Source: CAVQBP01 sp963782475
Lineage (GTDB): Bacteria; Bacteroidota; Ignavibacteria; Ignavibacteriales; Ignavibacteriaceae
Length of the DNA stretch: 64,000 bases
NCBI GenBank assembly: GCA_963782475.1
Contig: CAWAJW010000003.1
Location: 496,001-560,000 of the forward strand
Reading direction: 5' to 3'
Part shown: piece by piece, positions 8,515 through 17,097 of the stretch
Layout: the number at the start of each line of letters is the position of its first letter
How positions within the stretch are numbered: the stretch's first letter is position 1
Notes under the pieces: model-generated
What the model saw: the letters and a program-made list of their open reading frames with translations, nothing else
Told to the model about the DNA's origin: nothing
Databases searched by the model: none
Program-made: the position numbers and the translations under genes

Positions 8515-9162
8515 ATGAAAAAGGCACTTTTAGCCATTGCAATCAGTTTAGTGATTTATTCCTTTACTTATGGACAAGTAGATTCAACGCATTCTAATTA
8601 TGCGTTATCTTTTGGAATAGGTAATAATTTTTCTTTAAGTAATTTCAATATGGATATTGCCGTAAAGAAAATTATTGACAATAAACATCAACTCAGATTA
8701 TTCTTATCTCCCCGAGTATCTACTAATAATGCAAATAATTCTAGCGGTCGGTTGTCTTCGGAAAATAAATCTCAAGTTTATTCTTTGGGCATAGGGGCTG
8801 ACTATTTGTGGATTTTATTAAATAAGCATGATATAAGCATGTACGGCGGGACTGGACTTATATTAGATTATGGCCATAATTATACCGAACAAGGAACCGC
8901 CGTTGATAATATTAGCAATGGGAGTACAGTAACCAATCAGCCTAATATAATGGTAGGTTTAAGAGGATCTCTGGGTGTACAATGGATGGTTAATCAAAGC
9001 ATAGGTATTCATTGTGAATACTTGCTAACCGGTTCTTATAATTGGAGTAGGTCTGAGAAAAAAGAATATATGAGTAATACTCTTTTAGAGACTACGACCA
9101 GTAAATCAAGTAGTATAAATTTATCAACTATGGTTTTATTTGGTTTAAGTATTTATTTATAA
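8515..9162 (+). CDS. PorT-like outer-membrane beta-barrel protein, 215 aa
   Basis: Signal peptide MKKALLAIAISLVIYSFTYG then Q (mature start). Repeated amphipathic strands follow, such as HQLRLFLSPRVS, SLGIGADYLWILL and IGIHCEYLLTGSY. The C-terminus TMVLFGLSIYL, ending in an aromatic then Leu, suits a barrel. GTGAGGT stands six bases before the ATG. The leader after R' is 110 bases long. It resembles small PorT/OmpW-like barrels of Bacteroidota; substrate and role are unknown. Confidence 0.7.
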   Translation: MKKALLAIAISLVIYSFTYGQVDSTHSNYALSFGIGNNFSLSNFNMDIAVKKIIDNKHQLRLFLSPRVSTNNANNSSGRLSSENKSQVYSLGIGADYLWILLNKHDISMYGGTGLILDYGHNYTEQGTAVDNISNGSTVTNQPNIMVGLRGSLGVQWMVNQSIGIHCEYLLTGSYNWSRSEKKEYMSNTLLETTTSKSSSINLSTMVLFGLSIYL

Positions 9163-9166
9163 AGCA

Positions 9167-9396
9167 GCCTAACCATGCATTTCAAGCCGACAGCATTTTA
9201 CGCACCCGGCTTTTTAGAGATTTTTAAAGTAGTTAGTACGCTTAAAAGTTTGTTGTTTAGCGGAGTCATATTAATGAATAGTCTTGCAAAACATGCGTGT
9301 GAAAAAACAAGTTACGCATGTTTTGCTTAATCTTTGTCGTTAGTAAAAATGTTACCTTTTCGTTTTGGGCTGCGGCTTAAATGCGGAACGTTAGGC
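9167..9396 (+). repeat. attC site 10 (covarying arms)
   Basis: R'' GCCTAAC 9167-9173, R' GTTAGGC 9390-9396, 230 bp. The inner stem is GCAAAACATGCGT / ACGCATGTTTTGC and the outer arms carry AAGCCG / CGGCTT. Both differ from the other sites but changed on both sides, so pairing is kept. Confidence 0.93.
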
Positions 9397-9416
9397 TTTT
9401 ATATAAAAAGGAAAAA

Positions 9417-9914
9417 ATGAAATATTATATATTTACTATCATTATCCTCTTGTTATTTGGATGCAAAGTAAATAATCCAACAGCAAGTACAGAAGGTAAG
9501 CATTTCGAATTAGAATATATCCATAATTACAACTCTTTATACTGGATGAATACATTTAGCTATGTGGGTAAAAAAGTAACTATAACAGAAAATGATATTT
9601 CAAAAATATATAAACTTTATTCTAATGGTAAAGAAGAGAAAGAAGAATTAGTACAAACTACTAGAATAATGCCGCAGAAAATAGATACAATATTGGCTTT
9701 ACTAAACCAATATGAGTTTTATAATTATCCACCGAATATTACACAGACAGATTCTGGAAGTATCAATGCCGGATCAGTAATTATAAAAATAAAAAGGGAA
9801 GGTGATGCAGAATTTAAAACTATAAATGCAATCATTTATACAAATCCAGATTTCAATCAAAGCATTTTTCAAGAGTTTATAAAAAAATTAGAAAATATTC
9901 TCAATATAGAATAG
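9417..9914 (+). CDS. Predicted lipoprotein, 165 aa
   Basis: I start at ATG 9417 because the frame upstream only crosses attC 10. The signal peptide MKYYIFTIIILLLFGC has lipobox LFGC (Cys16), followed by a Pro/Thr/Ser linker. The C-terminal half includes TILALLNQYEFYNYPPNI and alternating charged strands. No family is recognised. AAAGGA lies five bases before the start. It is the only gene of cassette 11. Confidence 0.78.
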   Translation: MKYYIFTIIILLLFGCKVNNPTASTEGKHFELEYIHNYNSLYWMNTFSYVGKKVTITENDISKIYKLYSNGKEEKEELVQTTRIMPQKIDTILALLNQYEFYNYPPNITQTDSGSINAGSVIIKIKREGDAEFKTINAIIYTNPDFNQSIFQEFIKKLENILNIE

Positions 9915-9936
9915 AGTTTCCAATTAATATAAAAAA

Positions 9937-10168
9937 GCCTAACAATGCAATTTAAGTTGACAGCATTTTACGCATTCGGCTTTTTTGAGAATTTTGAAGT
10001 AAATGATCCGCAAAAAGTATCTTGTTCAACGTAGTCAAATTAATTAATAGTCTTGCAAACTGTGCTTGCCGTAAACAGAAAATTAAGCACAGTTTGCATA
10101 ATCTTTGGCAGAAGTAATTAAAATAAGTTTCTTGTTATGGGCTGCAACTTAATTGCGGTTCGTTAGGT
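9937..10168 (+). repeat. attC site 11
   Basis: R'' GCCTAAC 9937-9943, R' GTTAGGT 10162-10168, 232 bp. Cassette 11 ends pair over 11 bases (GTTAGGCTTTT / AAAAGCCTAAC). Confidence 0.93.
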
Positions 10169-10191
10169 GCTAATAATAAAGGGAGGAGAAC

Positions 10192-11139
10192 ATGTGTAAA
10201 TATATTATTACTTTTTTCATTCTAACAATCTTATTCGGGTGCAATCATGAAAATCCTGTTATAACGCATCAAACTCATTCTTATAATGAAAAAGAAATTA
10301 AAAATGACAATCCATTTTTTTCTTTTGATGACGAAGGAAATGCAATGATATTTTATGGACAAGATATTTTAAGTATGAGTGGGTATGGTAAAACAGATGG
10401 CATATATGACCTTTTAATGTTAAAAAAATACAACGAAAATGGTGATGTCTTAATTGAAGAAACGAATATAGTAAAGACAAAAGCAATTATAGACTATGCG
10501 ATTCTTAGAAAAGATAATCTACTATACGTAATATGGCTCGATCCACGGAACAATCCAAAATTTATTGCGGGTGTTATTGATATCGAACACCATACTTATG
10601 ATGTTGATATTTATTATAAAATTATTGATTACCAAGGAAATATAATTAAGGAAGATACTAAACTAACAGATAGCCTGGTTTTTTATAAAGATGCTCGCTC
10701 AGAATACATTCTGTCTGGAATTTATGACGGTACCCTCATTGCAATAAAAACATCAACTAACTTTATGATTAATGGAAATGGATTTTCCCCAAACATTACT
10801 TGGGTATTATTAGATAATAAAAATTATGAATACCATATTAAGACTTGTGGCAATCATATGGTTGATAGTTGCAAAATCACTTATACGAAGTTAGATCAAG
10901 ATAGTGCTATTGTTGTAAACGAGACGGTAATTTCTAATTTTGTGAAAAAAGATGGTTATCAATGGGGGCCCGAAATTCAGAATTTATTTTTTCAATTCAA
11001 TACTCCAGATAGGATTCATCTTTGTTGGCAATTAAATGATGGTAAGAATTATTTTATTTATTACTATGCAATTATTTACACAAATGAATCAAGGATTTTA
11101 ATAAAAAAAGTAGGAGTAAAATATCCCCAAAGCACCTAA
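10192..11139 (+). CDS. Predicted lipoprotein, 315 aa, beta-rich
   Basis: Signal peptide MCKYIITFFILTILFGC with lipobox LFGC (Cys17). The mature protein is beta-rich with phrases such as SFDDEGNAMIFYG, LLMLKKYNENGDVLIEE and IIDYQGNIIKEDTKLTD. These recall beta-propeller proteins with repeated 'DxxGNxI' strands, though I cannot count blades with confidence. GGGAGGAG stands five bases before the ATG. It is the sole gene of cassette 12. Function unknown. Confidence 0.75.
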   Translation: MCKYIITFFILTILFGCNHENPVITHQTHSYNEKEIKNDNPFFSFDDEGNAMIFYGQDILSMSGYGKTDGIYDLLMLKKYNENGDVLIEETNIVKTKAIIDYAILRKDNLLYVIWLDPRNNPKFIAGVIDIEHHTYDVDIYYKIIDYQGNIIKEDTKLTDSLVFYKDARSEYILSGIYDGTLIAIKTSTNFMINGNGFSPNITWVLLDNKNYEYHIKTCGNHMVDSCKITYTKLDQDSAIVVNETVISNFVKKDGYQWGPEIQNLFFQFNTPDRIHLCWQLNDGKNYFIYYYAIIYTNESRILIKKVGVKYPQST

Positions 11140-11159
11140 TCCAAATAAAAAATATAAGC

Positions 11160-11394
11160 ACCTAACAAATGCAATTTAAGTTGACAGCATTTTACGCATT
11201 CGGCTTTTTAGAGATTTTTGAAGGTAGATGATCCGCTTAAAGTATCTTGTTCAAATGTAGTCAAATTAATTAATAGTCTTGCAAACTGTGCTTGTCGTAA
11301 ACGGAAAGTTAAGCACAGTTTGCTTAATCTTTGGCAGAAGTAATAAATAAAAGTTTCTTGTTCTGGGCTGCAACTTAATTGCGGTTCGTTATAT
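11160..11394 (+). repeat. attC site 12
   Basis: R'' ACCTAAC 11160-11166, R' GTTATAT 11388-11394, 235 bp. A second near-copy of the cassette end (AGCACCTAATCC) lies about 28 bases upstream. Cassette 12 ends pair as GTTAGGTGCT / AGCACCTAAC. Confidence 0.92.
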
Positions 11395-11418
11395 TGCAAA
11401 ATAATAATAAGGATTGAT

Positions 11419-11889
11419 ATGAATAAGAAATACTTAATTTTAATCTTATTTTTTCTGCTTTATAATTATAATATTTTACCTCAAAGAGATAAAACTTTTA
11501 TATGCCCAGTTAAAATTATTAAGGCTCAGATTTAATCTGGTTGAAACTGTAACAGCTTATAAACCAGGAAATACTCGTGTTTATCCTCCTTCGAAAATTC
11601 CATTCAAACAAAATCATTATAAATGTAATTTCTCAATAAGTTTGCAAGAAAATAACTCTATTATTAAAGGATCATTTAAGTTCAAATGTTATTTATCTAA
11701 TGGTAAGGTTATAACAATATATCTAAATCCTAATTACGTAATTCTTTATCCTAACCAAATTTATGATTTCACATATGATATTAAAACAGAAGATAATTAT
11801 TTGGGCGAACAGAAATTGAATTGATAAAATATAATCCCGGAGATAATTCGAAAATTATATGTGATAAAGCAAATATTTTTATACAATAA
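11419..11889 (+). pseudogene. Frameshifted exported protein
   Basis: ATG 11419 gives a signal peptide (MNKKYLILILFFLLYNYNI...) and stops after 38 codons. A second frame then encodes VETVTAYKPGNTRVYPPSKI... through to the stop near 11824, and a third frame carries the last 20 or so residues to 11889. Two indels in one ~155-residue exported protein explain this. No family is recognised. It is the only gene content of cassette 13. Confidence 0.55.
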
Positions 11890-11895
11890 ATAGCA

Positions 11896-12127
11896 ATATA
11901 ACAATGCAATTTAAGTTGACAGCATTTTACGCATTCGGCTTTTTAGAGATTTTTAAGGTAGATGATCCGCATAAAGTATCTTGTTCAACGTAGTCAAATT
12001 AATTAATAGTCTTGCAAACTGTGCTTGTCGTAAACGGAAAATTAAGCACAGTTTGCTTAATCTTTGGCAGAGTTAATAAATAAAAGTTTCTTGTTTTGGG
12101 CTGCAACTTAATTGCGGTTCGTTATAC
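11896..12127 (+). repeat. attC site 13
   Basis: R'' ATATAAC 11896-11902, R' GTTATAC 12121-12127, 232 bp. Cassette 13 ends pair as GTTATATTGC / GCAATATAAC. Confidence 0.93.
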
Positions 12128-12146
12128 CGTAAACAAAAGATAAAGA

Positions 12147-13208
12147 ATGAAAATATTCATATACATTACCTTTGTAACAATATTTCTAATTATAACCTTT
12201 AGTTGTAATAATACTAACCCGGTTAATCCTATTGATGAACAACCAGGAAGAAGAGATTATGTTTGGACAGTTGACACGATAAATTATCCGAATTCTATCA
12301 CAAGAATTTGGGGAAGTTCACCAACTGATCTATGGGCAGGGGGTCCTGCTGGCGATGTGTATAAAACAGTTTGGCATTTTGATGGAAAAACATGGTCGAC
12401 TGATAACATTTTTAGGACCTTTTATCCTGAATCATTTTTCGGATTTGCAGCAAACGATGTTTATATGGGTAGTGGAGGAGGGAAAATATTTCATTTTGAT
12501 GGAAATAAGTGGGAACTATTAGCTCAATTGACAAAAGATGGACATAAGGACATTATTTTCACTTATATGTGGGGAACAAGAATATCTTTTTTTGGTCATT
12601 TAGCAATATATGATCTTTATGCTGTTGGAGCATATGGTGATGAAAAAGGTTATTTGAATAAAAGTGTTATCGCTCATTTGGGAGGTAATGGATGGGAAAT
12701 GTTAAGCACAAATGGTCTGAAAGGACTTGTTGCAAAATTATATGAAAATGAATCTAAGAATATCTTTGTTCAAACTATTGAAATGGGTGCTGGCGAACAT
12801 TATGATAGCACTTTAATTTATGAATATTCTGACGGAAGATATACAAAACTGTACAGTAGTGTCTGGGATAGAGGTACACAGGCTGATATAAGTTTGATAA
12901 ACGGAGAAGTATATTTTATTCTTGGAAATGAAATAGCGCAAAGAAAAAATAATCAATTTCAGCCTTACCTTACAATAAATAATTCTAATTTTTTTCAAAG
13001 AATATGGGGCAGAAACTCACAAGATATTTTCCTTTCAATGATTGATGGTCTAGCACATTATAATGGAACTGATGTAGAGTATCTCTTTAAATATAATAAA
13101 CCATCAACCTATATTTTTGAAACAGTAATATTTAAAAAAGAAGTATTTTGTCTAGTAATAGATTACGTTAATAATCTAAACTTAATTTACCATGGAAGAC
13201 TAAAATGA
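12147..13208 (+). CDS. Lipoprotein with beta-propeller-like repeats, 353 aa (paralogue of 38533-39609)
   Basis: Signal peptide with lipobox TFSC. After the motif PGRRDYVWTVDTI come repeats of the type RIWGSSPTDLWAGG, FFGFAANDVYMG and RIWGRNSQDIFLS, interleaved with WHFDGKTW / FHFDGNKW. Such 'W-G-ss-xD-(I/L/V)-(W/F)' and 'FDGxxW' repeats suggest a beta-propeller. A second cassette at 38533 encodes a homologue sharing the PG(R/K)RDY and IWGSSxTD(L/I)W segments. Probably surface-exposed or periplasmic and lipid-anchored; ligand unknown. It starts 19 bases after R'. Confidence 0.8.
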   Translation: MKIFIYITFVTIFLIITFSCNNTNPVNPIDEQPGRRDYVWTVDTINYPNSITRIWGSSPTDLWAGGPAGDVYKTVWHFDGKTWSTDNIFRTFYPESFFGFAANDVYMGSGGGKIFHFDGNKWELLAQLTKDGHKDIIFTYMWGTRISFFGHLAIYDLYAVGAYGDEKGYLNKSVIAHLGGNGWEMLSTNGLKGLVAKLYENESKNIFVQTIEMGAGEHYDSTLIYEYSDGRYTKLYSSVWDRGTQADISLINGEVYFILGNEIAQRKNNQFQPYLTINNSNFFQRIWGRNSQDIFLSMIDGLAHYNGTDVEYLFKYNKPSTYIFETVIFKKEVFCLVIDYVNNLNLIYHGRLK

Positions 13209-13247
13209 TAGTATTTAATATCATTTTAAATAATTTATTAAGGGTCG

Positions 13248-13479
13248 GTATAACAAAGCAATTTAAGTTGACAGCATTTTACGCATTCGGCTTTCTTGAG
13301 TATTTTAAGGTAGATGATCCGCTTAAAGTATCTTGTTCAACGTAGTCAAAATAATTAATAGTCTTGCAAACTGTGCTTCTCGTAAACGGAAAGTTAAGCA
13401 CAGTTTGCTTAATCTTTGGCAGAAGTAATAAATAAAAGTTTCTAGTTATGGGCTGCAACTTAATTGCGGTTCGTTAGGC
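13248..13479 (+). repeat. attC site 14
   Basis: R'' GTATAAC 13248-13254, R' GTTAGGC 13473-13479, 232 bp. Cassette 14 ends pair as GTTATACCG / CGGTATAAC. Confidence 0.93.
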
Positions 13480-13518
13480 ACAATTGCCATTTCAACATAA
13501 CTTGTTGTGGAGGAAAAA

Positions 13519-13895
13519 TTGAAGTCGATAAAATTGAAATATCATCATTTAGGAATTCCTACTAAGACACCTATTAAAGTGAAATTTACTTAAAAGATTA
13601 CAAAGTTTATCATTATGGATATGATGAAAGTGAATTCGGAATTGAATGGATGAGATATGAAGATGATTGCTTATTACCAGAAATTGTAAAAACAATCCCG
13701 CACGTTGCATTTGAAGTAAATGATATATATGAAGCTATTAAAGGAAGAAAAGTAATAATAGAACCAAATAGTCCATCTGAAGGAAATATGGTTGCATTTA
13801 TTGAAGAAAATGGAGCTCCAATTGAATTTATACAAATTAAAAATTCACCTTCTGAGAATGTGGAAAAAGAAAGCATACAAGAAAAAAGTTTGTAA
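13519..13895 (+). pseudogene. VOC/glyoxalase-like protein, frameshifted
   Basis: A TTG start preceded by GGAGG opens LKSIKLKYHHLGIPTKTP and stops after 24 codons. The next frame continues EIYLKDYKVYHYGYDESEFG, then IEWMRYEDD...PHVAFEVNDIYEAI and the C-terminal GAPIEFIQI, ending at 13895. This is a small VOC-superfamily protein with its usual paired 'H-hydrophobic' and 'E-F' metal-site strands (HHLG, HVAFEV, IEF). One indel near 13590 separates the parts. The substrate cannot be read from sequence. Bases 13896-14105 hold nothing I recognise. Confidence 0.6.
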
Positions 13896-14105
13896 TTTTA
13901 GTTATGGAATAAAAAACCCTAAATTAAACAAACGGGCAAAAAATAAAACCACGCTTTATGGATTGTTTGTGAAGATAAAAACAACTGATTGATATTGATA
14001 AAATGTTTTACGAAACACAACAAAGAGAACTGAGAAAATCAAAGATAAAATAAAAAAGATAAAGCAATAAAAAAGTTTATAACAAAATGGTATGTATAAA
14101 AAAGT

Positions 14106-14338
14106 GCCTAACAATGCAATTTAAGTTGACAGCATTTTACGCATTCGGCTTTTTAGAGATTTTTAAAGTAGATGATCCGCATAAGGTATCTTGTTCAACG
14201 AAGTGCTCAAATAAGTATATCTTGCAAACTGTGCTTGACGTAAACGGAAAGTTAAGCACAGTTTGCTTAATCTTTGGCAGAGTTAATAAATAATAAGTTT
14301 CTTGTTATGGGCTGCAACTTAATTGCGGTTCGTTAGGT
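14106..14338 (+). repeat. attC site 15
   Basis: R'' GCCTAAC 14106-14112, R' GTTAGGT 14332-14338, 233 bp. The spacer has the variant GAAGTGCTCAAATAAG instead of GTAGTCAAATTAATTAATAG. Cassette 15 ends pair as GTTAGGCAC / GTGCCTAAC. Confidence 0.93.
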
Positions 14339-14524
14339 TGTAAGTAAGAAGATTAATTTAAATTAAGTTTATTATTCATTTAATTATCAAAAATTATAAA
14401 TAATTTCAAAAATCTGATAGAAAAAATTTGTAAATAAAATCATATTCTATAATAAAATGATATTACGATGCTGGTATAAAAAGTGTTATTGTATTTGATA
14501 TTTATAAAAAGGGAAATATTTAAA

Positions 14525-14917
14525 ATGAAATCATGTGTTATATTTTTTATTATTCTAACCGGCTTTTTATTTGGATGTAAAAGAGAATTACAAACCCCAA
14601 CGCAACCTACTGAAGATAATAGACAATCTGAAGTAACTATAGAAGGAACGGTTTTTTATTTTGTTGGAGGTGGAACGGTTGAAATGCCATTCCCTGAAGG
14701 ATTTCAATTAATAAATTGTAAATGGATTTCACCAATTGCAGAAAGTGATAGTGGTTTTTCAGTATATATTTCTGGCAATATTGATTCTTCTTATATTAAT
14801 AAAAGAATTAAAGCACTTGGAACAATAGATACAATAAGATTATATGGTATACTTCCTTCATATGTTTCATCATACGAAAGATTAAATATTAGTACTTTCC
14901 AAGTTGTTAATTGGTAG
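14525..14917 (+). CDS. Predicted lipoprotein, 130 aa
   Basis: I prefer ATG 14525 over in-frame codons upstream because it opens the signal peptide MKSCVIFFIILTGFLFGC (lipobox LFGC, Cys18). A Pro/Thr-rich linker follows, then a compact beta-rich domain with EGTVFYFVGGGTVEMPFPEG and a C-terminal TFQVVNW. The 186-base leader after R' is AT-rich and non-coding. No family is recognised. Confidence 0.75.
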   Translation: MKSCVIFFIILTGFLFGCKRELQTPTQPTEDNRQSEVTIEGTVFYFVGGGTVEMPFPEGFQLINCKWISPIAESDSGFSVYISGNIDSSYINKRIKALGTIDTIRLYGILPSYVSSYERLNISTFQVVNW

Positions 14918-14972
14918 CTTATATTTCAAAATATTTAATCACATTCTAAAATAAATATTTATAAATTTAACA

Positions 14973-15203
14973 ACCTAACAATGCAATTTAAGTTGACAGC
15001 ATTTTACGCATTCGGCTTTTTTGAGATTTTTAAAGTAGATGATCCGCTTAAAGTATCTTGTTCAAAGTAGTCAAATTAATTAATATCTTGCAAACTGTGC
15101 TTGTCGTAAACGGAAAGTTAAGCACAGTTTGCTTAATCTTCGGCAGAAGTAAATAAAATAAGTTTCTTGTTATGGGCTGCAACTTAATTGCGGTTCGTTA
15201 GGC
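14973..15203 (+). repeat. attC site 16
   Basis: R'' ACCTAAC 14973-14979, R' GTTAGGC 15197-15203, 231 bp. Cassette 16 ends pair as GTTAGGTTG / CAACCTAAC. Confidence 0.93.
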
Positions 15204-15232
15204 ACTAAAAATAAAGAGGAGTGAAAACTTCA

Positions 15233-15862
15233 ATGAAATCATTTTATGTATCTATACCAATTATATTTCTATTTCTAGTCGGCTGCTCATCAACTTACAG
15301 AGTGACAAATTATCCTTCCAAAGAAAAATTTCATAAAGATGTAAATGGTTCTATGAAAATTAGAGATGTTAATGTTGTTACAGTTGATAGTTCATTTACT
15401 GCTATAGAAGGTTCACGAATTGAAGATGATTCATTACTAATAGTTGCCAACATTCAAGAAAAAATACCTCTAAGTGAAATTAAGGGTATTAAATATTATG
15501 GCAATGGATACGAAGCTCCTTCAGCTCATATGTGGTTAAAAAGCGGAGAAGAATTAAATACTAAGAATGTAAAGGTTATGCCGGATTCATCTATCCAATT
15601 TACAGATATCACAAATAAAAAAATACAGCTTACGGACGTAAAACATATAAGCTACACAAATCATTGGGTAGGTATGGGAGTTGGAACGTTTGCAGGTGTA
15701 TTGACTGGAATTGCCTTAGCATCATCAAATTTGGAAATCAAATATTCAGGAGGTGGAATTGAATTTAATAATTATTTTTGGGGCTTTATGGTTGAAACTG
15801 TTGTAGGTGCAACTTTAGGGGCTATAATTGGATGGGATATAATTTACCAGTTCAATCCTTAA
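15233..15862 (+). CDS. Predicted lipoprotein with C-terminal glycine-rich hydrophobic segments, 209 aa (paralogue of 19681-20379)
   Basis: ATG 15233 gives a signal peptide with lipobox LVGC followed by SSTYRVTNY. A GTG four codons upstream directly abuts the GAGGAG ribosome site, so the ATG is preferred. The middle carries IKGIKYYGNGYEAPSAHMWL. The C-terminus has two Gly/Ala-rich hydrophobic stretches (VGMGVGTFAGVLTGIALA and TVVGATLGAIIGWDIIY), like glycine-zipper proteins. A closely similar lipoprotein lies in cassette 20, with several shared blocks (RDVNV, KYYGN, PSA, GWD..YQF). Function unknown. Confidence 0.78.
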   Translation: MKSFYVSIPIIFLFLVGCSSTYRVTNYPSKEKFHKDVNGSMKIRDVNVVTVDSSFTAIEGSRIEDDSLLIVANIQEKIPLSEIKGIKYYGNGYEAPSAHMWLKSGEELNTKNVKVMPDSSIQFTDITNKKIQLTDVKHISYTNHWVGMGVGTFAGVLTGIALASSNLEIKYSGGGIEFNNYFWGFMVETVVGATLGAIIGWDIIYQFNP

Positions 15863-15895
15863 GTTAAATGAGTATCATAAAAATAAATAAAGAGT

Positions 15896-16150
15896 GCCTA
15901 ACAATGCAATTTAAGTTGACAGCATTTTACGCATTCGGCTTTTTAGAGATTTTTGAAGTAGATGATCCGCATAAAGTGTCTTGCTCAACTTAGTCAAATT
16001 AATTAATAGTCTTGCAAACTGTGCTTTGCGTAAACGGAAATCCTGATTTTCATCAGGACAGGATTAAGCACAGTTTGCTTAATCTTTGGCAGAAGTGAAA
16101 AATAAAAGTTTCTTGTTCTGGGCTGCAACTTAATTGCTGGGTCGTTAGGC
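15896..16150 (+). repeat. attC site 17 (with 24-bp palindromic insert)
   Basis: R'' GCCTAAC 15896-15902, R' GTTAGGC 16144-16150, 255 bp. The insert TCCTGATTTTCATCAGGA plus CAGGAT sits in the loop of the inner stem (about 16042-16065). The R' spacer reads GCTGGGTCG. Cassette 17 ends pair as GTTAGGCACT / AGTGCCTAAC. Confidence 0.92.
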
Positions 16151-16168
16151 AGTAAAAGGTATAACTAA

Positions 16169-16816
16169 ATGATAAAAAAAATTTTAATTTTACTTCTCTT
16201 TTGCACTTCACTTGAATATTCGCAAAGTGATAATTTTAGAAATGACTATATCCTAAAATTTAGTATGTTAGATTTATTTACAGGATTTCAATATCAAAGT
16301 TCAACAATACAATTCGGTGTTGAAAAAGGAATATCAAGTGACATGTCAATCTATACGGAAGTCGGATATCTATTTCATTTATATAAAAAACCCGACCTGC
16401 TTATAATCAATTTTAAAAATTCAAGTGGCTTTGCAATTGAAACAGAAGTAAGAAAATATATTGGAGAAGAAAAATCTAAATTCATTGGTCAATATTTCAG
16501 TATAGATTTTTTATATCGCTATGTGGATGGAAAGGATGAACAATGGGTATCAGATAATAGAAAAGAAGGATATTCCATTTTCAGAAACGAGGGTGCTATT
16601 CATATAAAATATGGTTACCAAAATATTTCACTTGCAGGTTTTGTCTCGGATTTTTCTATAGGTTTAGGATTAAGAAATATTTCGAGTAAAACAGATAGTA
16701 AGTATCCACTGAGTATGTTAGAATACGAATTCCCATATAATAAACCATTTGAAACAGGTAGTAGAACATTTATAAGTGCAACAGCAGCAATAAGAATAGG
16801 TTGGTCAATAAAATAA
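16169..16816 (+). CDS. Predicted outer-membrane/exported protein, 215 aa
   Basis: Signal peptide MIKKILILLLFCTSLEYSQ, then alternating aromatic strands (STIQFGVEKGI, SIYTEVGYLFHLY, AIHIKYGYQNISLAGF, FISATAAIRIGWSI) ending in a barrel-like C-terminus. This is the pattern of a small outer-membrane beta-barrel. The ATG is 18 bases after R'. No family is recognised. Confidence 0.68.
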   Translation: MIKKILILLLFCTSLEYSQSDNFRNDYILKFSMLDLFTGFQYQSSTIQFGVEKGISSDMSIYTEVGYLFHLYKKPDLLIINFKNSSGFAIETEVRKYIGEEKSKFIGQYFSIDFLYRYVDGKDEQWVSDNRKEGYSIFRNEGAIHIKYGYQNISLAGFVSDFSIGLGLRNISSKTDSKYPLSMLEYEFPYNKPFETGSRTFISATAAIRIGWSIK

Positions 16817-16835
16817 AATCATATAAAAATTAACT

Positions 16836-17067
16836 GCCTAACAATGCAATTTAAGTTGACAGCATTTTACGCACTCGGCATTTTAGAGATTTTGAAGGTA
16901 GATGATCCGCAAAAAGTATCTTGTTCAACGTAGTCAGATTAATTAATAGTCTTGCAAACTGTGCTTGTCGTAAACGGAAAGTTAAGCACAGTTTGCATAA
17001 TCTTTGGCAGAAGTAATAAATAAAAGTTTCTAGTTATGGGCTGCAACTTAATTGCGGTTCGTTATGT
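16836..17067 (+). repeat. attC site 18
   Basis: R'' GCCTAAC 16836-16842, R' GTTATGT 17061-17067, 232 bp. Cassette 18 ends pair as GTTAGGCAGT / ACTGCCTAAC. Confidence 0.93.
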
Positions 17068-17097
17068 GCTAAGATTTATTAAGGTATAAAATTAACG

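Noticed and set aside
11208..11399. Minus-strand open frames of 60-80 codons with the same start (MQYNEPQLSCSPE...) at many attC sites
   Set aside because: They are translations of the attC repeat itself and vary with its indels. No ribosome site, and codon content follows the hairpin.
13613..13876. Minus-strand frame opposite the VOC-like gene
   Set aside because: Low-complexity Ser/Phe-rich antisense of a recognised plus-strand domain.
14087..14293. Plus-strand frame across attC 15
   Set aside because: Lies almost wholly within the recombination site and matches its consensus.
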